A DNA stretch of 10,513 nt from Pseudomonadota bacterium. Its GTDB lineage: Bacteria > Pseudomonadota > Gammaproteobacteria > Xanthomonadales > Rhodanobacteraceae. A program made the translations under genes and the position numbers. Shown piece after piece: positions 6,692-10,513 of the stretch (position 1 is the stretch's first letter; every line of letters starts with the position of its first letter). The notes below the pieces were generated by a model. That model was not told where the DNA came from, ran no database searches, and saw nothing but the letters and a program-made list of their open reading frames with translations. The DNA is taken from assembly GCA_021787175.1 (NCBI GenBank), contig JAJYMF010000096.1, forward strand, positions 1 to 10,513, given 5' to 3'.

Positions 6692-6748
6692 TAGAGCAGG
6701 GGACTGAAAATCCCCGTGTCGGCGGTTCGATTCCGTCCCTGGCCACCA
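6673..6748 (+). tRNA. tRNA-Phe (anticodon GAA)
   Basis: A complete 76-base tRNA with encoded CCA. The acceptor stem is GGCCAGG (6673-6679) with CCTGGCC (6738-6744), discriminator A6745, CCA 6746-6748. The D-arm is GCTC-AGTTGGTA-GAGC. The anticodon arm is GGGGA-CTGAAAA-TCCCC, placing GAA at positions 34-36. The T-arm is GGCGG-TTCGATT-CCGTC with one G-T wobble. All stems pair without mismatch. It decodes UUC/UUU. A vapC gene on the opposite strand ends only 14 bp downstream, and no terminator is visible between them. Confidence 0.98.
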
Positions 6749-6762
6749 TCCTCGACCGATGC

Positions 6763-7167
6763 TTACGCCCAGTCACGTACTTGCAACCCCGGCACGCGCT
6801 TGAACTCGCGCTCGTTGTTGCTCACGACGACTAGCCCTGCCGCCTTGGCATGGGCTGCGATCCAGAGATCGTTGTTGCCGATGGGCTCGCCCTTCGCTTC
6901 CAGTGCGGCACGGATGGCGCCGTAGGCCTGCCCCGCCGCTTCGGGCAGGGGCATGACCGGCACCATCGCAACGAACTCCTCAAGCAACGCAAACACCTGA
7001 TCGCGCTGGCGGCTCTTCTCGGCACCGTAGCGCAACTCGCCCCAGGTGATGACCGAGATTACGGCCTCGCCCGGTTTGAGCTTGCGGAAGCGCTCCAGCA
7101 CCGCGGGCGGCCGCTGCCGCTGGATGTAGACGCATAGGTTGGTGTCGAACAGGTAGCGCGCGACCAT
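6763..7167 (-). CDS. vapC: VapC-family PIN-domain ribonuclease toxin
   Basis: The toxin of a type II toxin-antitoxin pair. PIN-domain VapC proteins cut specific RNAs (often initiator tRNA or rRNA) with a Mg2+ centre, but this one's target is unknown. Length is 134 residues, as usual. D8 lies in the opening YLFDTN, E44 in ITWGELRYG, D100 in IGNNDLWIAAHA, and a SNNEREFKRVPGL segment (116-128) closes the fold in the manner of the FitB/VapC subgroup. The metal-binding acidic residues are intact, so it should be active. The ATG overlaps the vapB stop by one base (TAATG), implying coupled translation. The gene ends 14 bp from the 3' end of tRNA-Phe. Confidence 0.93.
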   Translation of the reverse strand: MVARYLFDTNLCVYIQRQRPPAVLERFRKLKPGEAVISVITWGELRYGAEKSRQRDQVFALLEEFVAMVPVMPLPEAAGQAYGAIRAALEAKGEPIGNNDLWIAAHAKAAGLVVVSNNEREFKRVPGLQVRDWA

Positions 7168-7397
7168 TACAGCTCCTTGCGGCGCTGCGGCGATGTGTCC
7201 CGGCGGCCGCCGGGCAGGAAATCGTCGGGCAGCCGCGTCAGCAGCTCGAATGCGCGTTCTAGACCCCCGGCTGGCGCGCGCAGCACGATCTCCTCGCCCC
7301 GCCGGAAGATTTCGACCTCGGACGTATTGACGCGGAACTCCTTGGGCAGGCGCACGGCCTGGCTGTTGCCGGACTTGAAGACGCGAGCGGTGGCCAT
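7167..7397 (-). CDS. vapB: VapB-family AbrB/MazE-fold antitoxin
   Basis: A 76-residue antitoxin expected to bind and block the VapC encoded next to it and to repress its own operon as a complex. Residues 3-45 form a swapped-hairpin AbrB/MazE-type DNA-binding domain, with the classic KSGNSQAVRLPKEFR at 8-22. The rest (LERAFELLTRLPDDFLPG and a basic end) should be the toxin-wrapping tail. The ATG at 7397 is chosen over one ten codons upstream because a GGAG lies 8 bases ahead of it and MATARVFKSG matches the family start. The upstream palindromes at 7412-7440 are likely its operator. Confidence 0.93.
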   Translation of the reverse strand: MATARVFKSGNSQAVRLPKEFRVNTSEVEIFRRGEEIVLRAPAGGLERAFELLTRLPDDFLPGGRRDTSPQRRKEL

Positions 7398-7411
7398 GGC
7401 GGGTGCTCCAA

Positions 7412-7440
7412 ATGTATATACATACAAGTATACGCATACT
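7412..7440 (-). promoter_or_regulatory. vapBC operator/promoter region
   Basis: An AT-rich island in otherwise GC-rich DNA, starting 15 bp before the vapB ATG. It holds a perfect 12-bp palindrome ATGTATATACAT (7412-7423) and a second inverted repeat AGTAT-ACGC-ATACT (7427-7440). On the minus strand TATACT (7432-7427) is a good -10 candidate between the two, so a bound VapBC complex would cover the promoter. No matching -35 at 16-18 bp is evident. Autoregulation by binding tandem palindromes is the rule for the family; its use here is inference. Confidence 0.65.
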
Positions 7441-7603
7441 GCAGCACGGCGCTACCGGATCAAGCCGACGGAATCGGCGCGAACCGCATGCCGCGCGTGC
7501 CGGACTCAACCGGCATTGAAAGTGCCGTGACCTGACACAACGAGAGCTGGCAATCGCCGCAAGTTGATGATTTAACCGCTGCTTCTCGAATATTCAGGCT
7601 CCG

Positions 7604-7632
7604 CTGAAAAATCTCCGCGCCGGCGGTTCGAT
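7604..7632 (+). repeat. degenerate tRNA-Phe internal fragment, possible attachment-site remnant
   Basis: The sequence matches tRNA-Phe from the start of the anticodon loop (6704) to the T-loop (6731). CTGAAAA is identical and so is the 12-base CGGCGGTTCGAT; between them are three transitions and one inserted A. This gives 25 of 28 aligned bases with one gap. The match begins exactly at the anticodon loop, a usual crossover place for tRNA-targeting integrases, but it does not continue to the tRNA 3' end. The fragment separates vapBC from hicAB. It may be the worn far end of an insertion that brought in vapBC, or a remnant of a lost tRNA copy. It cannot fold as a tRNA. Confidence 0.5.
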
Positions 7633-7636
7633 GCGA

Positions 7637-7651
7637 TGTGTATGATACACA
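7637..7651 (+). promoter_or_regulatory. hicAB operator overlapping a -10 element
   Basis: TGTGTAT-G-ATACACA is a perfect inverted repeat with 7-bp arms, ending 2 bases before the hicA ATG. TATGAT inside it (7641-7646) matches 5 of 6 bases of the -10 consensus. With the usual 6-7 base distance, transcription would start at or next to the ATG at 7654. A HicB ribbon-helix-helix dimer bound here would block RNA polymerase directly. No good -35 is visible. Confidence 0.6.
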
Positions 7652-7653
7652 CG

Positions 7654-7842
7654 ATGAACAGCGCCGACGTGATCACCCGGCTCACCAAGGAAGGTTGGAC
7701 CCGCGTCGGCGGCAAAGGTGACCACCAGAAGTTCAAGCATCCGGGCAAGCCCGGCCACGTTGTCCTGCCCCATCCGCGCAAGGATCTTCCAGTCGGCACG
7801 CTGCGGAATATCTTCCGCCAAGCCGGCTGGGAGTGGAGGTAA
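7654..7842 (+). CDS. hicA: HicA-family mRNA interferase toxin
   Basis: A 62-residue toxin with the double-stranded-RNA-binding-like HicA fold, which cuts mRNA when free of HicB. The family pattern is clear: MNSADVITRLTKEGW, then the catalytic His24 in GGKGDHQKFKHP, the KPGHVVLPHP strand at 32-41 and the closing LPVGTLRNIFRQAGW helix. The ATG at 7654 fits the family N-terminus; an in-frame ATG six codons earlier lies in the operator palindrome. No Shine-Dalgarno precedes 7654, and the nearby -10 suggests a leaderless mRNA. hicB begins 2 bp after the stop. Confidence 0.93.
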   Translation: MNSADVITRLTKEGWTRVGGKGDHQKFKHPGKPGHVVLPHPRKDLPVGTLRNIFRQAGWEWR

Positions 7843-7844
7843 CC

Positions 7845-8393
7845 ATGCTGTACCCGGTCTATGTACACGTCGGCGATGCGGAGCACGCGCACGGCGTAAC
7901 GATCCCCGACTTTCCGGGGTGCTTCTCTGCGGCTGACTCGTGGAACAATCTACCGGCCAAAGTCCAGGAGGCCGTGGAGGTCTACTGCGAAGGCGAGGAC
8001 ATGGAGATCCCCGCGCCATCCTCGCTGGATGACCTCGTGCGATCCGCCGACTACACCGGCGGCATCTGGATGGTGGTGGACGTCGACACGTCCAGGCTCG
8101 ACACGAAGGCCGAGCGGATCAACATCACGCTGCCGGCGCGCTTGCTGCGCATCATCGATCAGTATGTCGAGTCGACCCGTGGCAACCGCTCGGCCTTCCT
8201 GGCCGAAGCGGCGATGCTTCAAGTGCGCGCAGCCGCCAATGCTCCCAAGCGTGCGGCTGGCAAACCGGCTGTGAAGAAGAAAGCCGCGAAAAAGGCAGGC
8301 GTTGGCCCGGTGAACAAGCAGCGCGCCGCCAAGATGCTGAAGCGCGTGAGCACTGCACAGCACGTGCGTGCCGCGGTGCGCCGCAAGGTCTAG
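7845..8393 (+). CDS. hicB: HicB-family antitoxin with a basic C-terminal tail
   Basis: The antitoxin that neutralises HicA and represses hicAB. Residues 1-80 form the partly degraded RNase-H-like HicB domain (MLYPVYVHV, TIPDFPGCFSAAD, the EAVEVYCEGE helix). Residues 88-125 are a ribbon-helix-helix DNA-binding domain (AERINITLPARLLRIIDQYV and RSAFLAEAA). After that comes a Lys/Arg/Ala-rich tail from about 131 to 182, resembling histone-H1-like tails; HicB proteins more often end soon after the DNA-binding domain. The ATG at 7845 is chosen because GGAGG lies 5 bases ahead, within the last codons of hicA. The longer frame from a GTG at 7833 would place the start inside that site. Confidence 0.92.
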   Translation: MLYPVYVHVGDAEHAHGVTIPDFPGCFSAADSWNNLPAKVQEAVEVYCEGEDMEIPAPSSLDDLVRSADYTGGIWMVVDVDTSRLDTKAERINITLPARLLRIIDQYVESTRGNRSAFLAEAAMLQVRAAANAPKRAAGKPAVKKKAAKKAGVGPVNKQRAAKMLKRVSTAQHVRAAVRRKV

Positions 8394-8473
8394 AACAAGC
8401 TGACTGCGTCTGCTGCCGGGTGAGCTGGCCTGGGGATCGCAAGCGCGTCCTGCCTATGGCGCGCTGGACACCT

Positions 8474-9037
8474 TCACGCGCGGGTTTTCTCGAGCAGGTC
8501 AATGCTCTCCTGCGCCGTGCCGGTTTCGCCCAATCTCGGGAAGATGCGCGTGATGCTGTTGCCGTGAGCATCAGGATTCCTGTCGGTCATGGCGTCCACG
8601 GCGAGGGTGACGTTGAACCCGAGTTCGTACGCCTGACGTGCGGTCGACTCGACGCCGATGCTGGTAGCGACGCCGGTGATGACGACCTGCGTGACGCCCA
8701 GCTTCTTCAGGTGCTCATCGAGGTCCGTGTCCGTGAACGCTCCCCACGTCCGCTTCGTCGCCGTGTGATCGCCCGGCTGCCGGTTCAGCTCGGGGATGAG
8801 ATCGGCCCAGTCGGCGGGAAGCGCCCCAAGGTTGCGAGCCTGTTCCGTTCGGCCCGGTGCGCCAGCGGCGACATTGACGAGCACGACAGGCAAGCCGTGG
8901 CGGCGGAACGCATCAGCCAGCGCGCCGGCTTGCCTCGCGACCCCGGCGACCGGGTGCACCGTCGGGAGAGCAGCGATGCCTTTCTGCAGATCGATGACGA
9001 TGAGAGCGGTCTTGGGGTCGAGCGTGGTGACTGGCAT
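8474..9037 (-). CDS. isochorismatase-fold hydrolase lacking the Cys nucleophile
   Basis: A 187-residue cytosolic protein of the isochorismatase/cysteine-hydrolase superfamily. D16 in ALIVIDLQKG and K95 in TATKRTWGAF are two of the three catalytic residues. At the third, the segment ITGVATSIGVESTA has Gly128 where amidohydrolases of the superfamily have Cys (as in a GVATxxCVESTA pattern). True isochorismatases such as PhzD and EntB also have Gly there and hydrolyse a vinyl ether without a Cys nucleophile. The substrate here is unknown, and no siderophore or phenazine genes are nearby. The ATG at 9037 gives the normal N-terminus; no clear Shine-Dalgarno is seen. It is convergent with hicB (80 bp apart) and divergent from the gene at 9167. 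Confidence 0.88.
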   Translation of the reverse strand: MPVTTLDPKTALIVIDLQKGIAALPTVHPVAGVARQAGALADAFRRHGLPVVLVNVAAGAPGRTEQARNLGALPADWADLIPELNRQPGDHTATKRTWGAFTDTDLDEHLKKLGVTQVVITGVATSIGVESTARQAYELGFNVTLAVDAMTDRNPDAHGNSITRIFPRLGETGTAQESIDLLEKTRA

Positions 9038-9100
9038 GGTGTTTTGCTACTGTCGACTGGGGGCCGCCGCGAGCCCGGAATGGGGCCTCCCTGCGCGTGT

Positions 9101-9119
9101 GCCCGCACGTTCAGCGGGC
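9101..9119. repeat. intergenic hairpin between hydrolase and secreted-protein genes
   Basis: GCCCGC (9101-9106) and GCGGGC (9114-9119) with a 7-base loop form a perfect stem, extendable by T9100-A9120. It lies in the 129-bp divergent gap and could be an operator or an mRNA 5' structure. There is no T-run, so it is not a terminator. Confidence 0.4.
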
Positions 9120-9166
9120 AACAAGGCAACAGGTGTAACGTAGATGCGTTGCCGGAGAAGTGTCAC

Positions 9167-9601
9167 ATGAACCGCTACTGCCTGACCTTGATGGCGTTGA
9201 TCCTGGTTGCGCCGGCTTGGGCGGACGGCGTGAAGGCACCCACCACTCCGATGCTGGATCTCAACCTCCCTCCGCAGCCTTACGCGCCCTTCATCCCGCC
9301 CGCCCATTCCTCTTCGCCGCCGGACGCAGGCTGGAGCATGCCCGCTTCCTCTGCCGATACTGCCCGGCGGCATAGCGACCTGAATGATTCGAAACCCCTG
9401 GTGTGGGGCAGCGTCACCACGGGCGTGGGTTACAGCAAGGCGTTCGGCACCACGACATGGGAAGGCGCCAACGTCAACATGACCAAGCTGTTCGGCAGCG
9501 CCGAGCATCCCTTCGCGCTGACGATCGGTGTCAGCACGACGCATGTGCGCAACCTCGGCAATGGCCGCTGGCCTTATTCCTGGGGACGCCAGGAGCCGTA
9601 G
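9167..9601 (+). CDS. hypothetical secreted protein
   Basis: I do not recognise this 144-residue protein. Residues 1-19 form a signal peptide with a likely cut at AWA19-DG. The mature N-terminal part (about 22-60) is rich in Pro and Ser and probably disordered. The C-terminal part (about 78-130) has strand-like segments, LVWGSVTTGVGYSKAFG and HPFALTIGVSTTHV, rich in Gly, Thr and aromatic residues. This resembles a beta-hairpin repeat of an outer-membrane or surface protein, which is speculation. The ATG at 9167 is supported by a GGAGAAG 6 bases upstream and by the signal peptide; the frame is open much further upstream, opposite the hydrolase gene, as shadow. No operon partner is seen. Confidence 0.72.
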   Translation: MNRYCLTLMALILVAPAWADGVKAPTTPMLDLNLPPQPYAPFIPPAHSSSPPDAGWSMPASSADTARRHSDLNDSKPLVWGSVTTGVGYSKAFGTTTWEGANVNMTKLFGSAEHPFALTIGVSTTHVRNLGNGRWPYSWGRQEP

Positions 9602-9690
9602 CCGATGCGGCTTGGCGCCACCTGGCGCGTGCGCGCGCGAACGAGTTGGGCATGGCTACTCGCCCGCGTTGGCTGCTGGGGATTCCCTCT

Positions 9691-9709
9691 CTTGAGGGTC
9701 TCGCTCAAG
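9691..9709. repeat. inverted repeat at the 3' end of the permease gene
   Basis: CTTGAG (9691-9696) and CTCAAG (9704-9709) pair around a 7-base loop, extendable by G-T and C-G pairs on the outside. The repeat straddles the permease stop codon in the 103-bp convergent gap after the secreted-protein gene. It could slow or end transcription from either side, but it lacks a T-run. Confidence 0.3.
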
Positions 9710-10513
9710 GGGCCTCGCGCCGCCGCAGCATCTGCACGCCGCGATAGAGCGGGTAACTGGCAAGCAGCGCCAGCAATGCGATCAGGGAGTGACGCGGATC
9801 GCTGTGCGCGACGCCGGTCAGGAAAACGACGGCGATCAGCAGTCCGATCCCCGTGGTCCACGGATAACCCCAGGCCCGGTAGGGGCGCAGCGCATCCGGT
9901 TCGCGCCGGCGCAGCACGATCAGCGAGACGTACATCAGCAGATAATTCACCACCATCAGCGTGGCGGTGATCGCGAGCAGTGCGTGGAAGGTGCCGGAGA
10001 GCAGAAACAGGCCCGCGATCACGGCACTCAGCAACAGGCCGACGACCGGTGTGCCGCCGGCATTGACGATCAGGGCCTGGCGCAGGAACAGGCGGTCACG
10101 AGCCATCGCCAGCAGTGAACGTGGCTGCGACAGCAGGATCGAGTTGATCGTGCCCAGCACCGACACCATCACGATGCTGCGAATGATCAGATCGCCGCGC
10201 GGGCCGAACAACGCCTGCGCCACCGCGCCGCCGACGAACGGCATGTGCGCCATCTTCGTGATCGGCAGCACCCAGAGAAAGGCCGCATTGAGCAGCAGGT
10301 AGACCGTGATGATCAGGAACAGCCCGCGGAACATCGAGCGCGGGATATCGCGGCCGGGGTCGCGCAGTTCCTCGCCGAAGGCAATCACCGCGAAATAGCC
10401 GTTGTAGGTGAAGATCACACCCTGCATGGCCAGCACCAGGACGACCAGCAGCGCCATGCCATGGGGCATGGCGACCGTTGCGGAACCCGGCTCGATCGCC
10501 GCATGCGGCATCA
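9705..10513 (-). CDS. APC-family amino acid permease, C-terminal part (cut by the window edge)
   Basis: A multi-pass inner-membrane transporter of the amino acid-polyamine-organocation superfamily. The frame is open to the window edge. The 268 residues visible from the ATG at 10511 (which need not be the start) are the C-terminal half of a protein that is usually 430-500 residues. Membrane segments lie at about 19-42, 62-83, 109-128, 155-174, 177-200, 220-236 and 242-258. The conserved cytoplasmic motif FGEELRDPGRDIPRSMFRG (45-63) and the PYRAWGYPW motif (210-218) are both typical of the superfamily. The substrate cannot be told from this part. It is convergent with the secreted-protein gene. 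Confidence 0.93.
   Translation of the reverse strand, partial: MPHAAIEPGSATVAMPHGMALLVVLVLAMQGVIFTYNGYFAVIAFGEELRDPGRDIPRSMFRGLFLIITVYLLLNAAFLWVLPITKMAHMPFVGGAVAQALFGPRGDLIIRSIVMVSVLGTINSILLSQPRSLLAMARDRLFLRQALIVNAGGTPVVGLLLSAVIAGLFLLSGTFHALLAITATLMVVNYLLMYVSLIVLRRREPDALRPYRAWGYPWTTGIGLLIAVVFLTGVAHSDPRHSLIALLALLASYPLYRGVQMLRRREAP

Noticed and set aside
7441..7603. A small gene or promoter-rich RNA in the gap between vapB and hicA
   Set aside because: I see only short weak inverted repeats (for example TTCAG/CTGAA at 7593-7608) and no supported open frame with a ribosome-binding site.
8420..9166. N-terminal extension of the secreted protein to 8420
   Set aside because: That part is antisense to the hydrolase gene. 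The signal peptide and ribosome-binding site mark the start at 9167.
1..10513. CRISPR array, insertion sequence, phage or restriction genes
   Set aside because: No regularly spaced repeats, transposase, integrase, or methylase/nuclease pair other than the RNA methyltransferase RsmD and the toxin nucleases was found.

Overview
The window is GC-rich chromosomal DNA with dense, compact bacterial gene packing. Gene content and order point to a gammaproteobacterium of the Xanthomonadales, most plausibly the Rhodanobacteraceae/Xanthomonadaceae. The signs are an rsmD-coaD-lipoprotein-YfhL-type ferredoxin run, divergent from ftsY-AsmA-like-mutY-yggX, plus a DUF6491-like secreted protein. The taxon is inferred from memory of gene neighbourhoods; no search was run.

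Layout. (1) Positions 1-221 hold no gene but contain three stacked inverted repeats (5-102) that look like an extragenic repeat element. (2) Minus-strand operon, read right to left: rsmD (2274-1702), coaD (1671-1135), a small lipoprotein (1121-627) and a YfhL-type 2[4Fe-4S] ferredoxin (485-222). (3) A 76-bp divergent intergenic region separates rsmD from a plus-strand operon: ftsY (2351-3373), a small AsmA-like membrane protein (3379-4419), mutY (4416-5468) and yggX (5465-5749). The last three genes are joined by 4-bp ATGA overlaps. (4) A convergent gene for a secreted DUF6491-like protein (6177-5716) overlaps the 3' end of yggX by 34 bp. (5) A gene-free stretch (6178-6672) carries an 89-bp direct repeat in two copies. 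The second copy runs into an intact tRNA-Phe(GAA) (6673-6748); the first stops inside a broken 5' tRNA-Phe fragment. (6) Accessory segment: a vapBC toxin-antitoxin pair (minus) sits 14 bp beyond the tRNA. It is followed by a degenerate copy of the tRNA-Phe anticodon-to-T-loop sequence (7604-7632) and then a hicAB toxin-antitoxin pair (plus). (7) An isochorismatase-fold hydrolase with Gly in place of the usual nucleophilic Cys (minus), an unrecognised secreted protein (plus), and the C-terminal part of an APC-family amino acid permease that runs off the right edge (minus).

How the genes fit together. The left half is housekeeping: rRNA modification, CoA synthesis, SRP-dependent membrane targeting, oxidised-guanine repair and iron handling. 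MutY and the ferredoxin both need [4Fe-4S] clusters, and YggX is linked to Fe(II) supply and oxidative protection. The right half looks like a small plastic region on the 3' side of tRNA-Phe. Two type II toxin-antitoxin modules and tRNA fragments suggest past insertion and deletion, but no integrase or transposase is visible. I did not find a convincing new multi-gene system. The most unusual items are the tRNA-Phe fragmentation, the hicAB promoter/operator architecture with its likely leaderless toxin mRNA, the basic C-terminal tail of HicB, and the Gly-for-Cys hydrolase.
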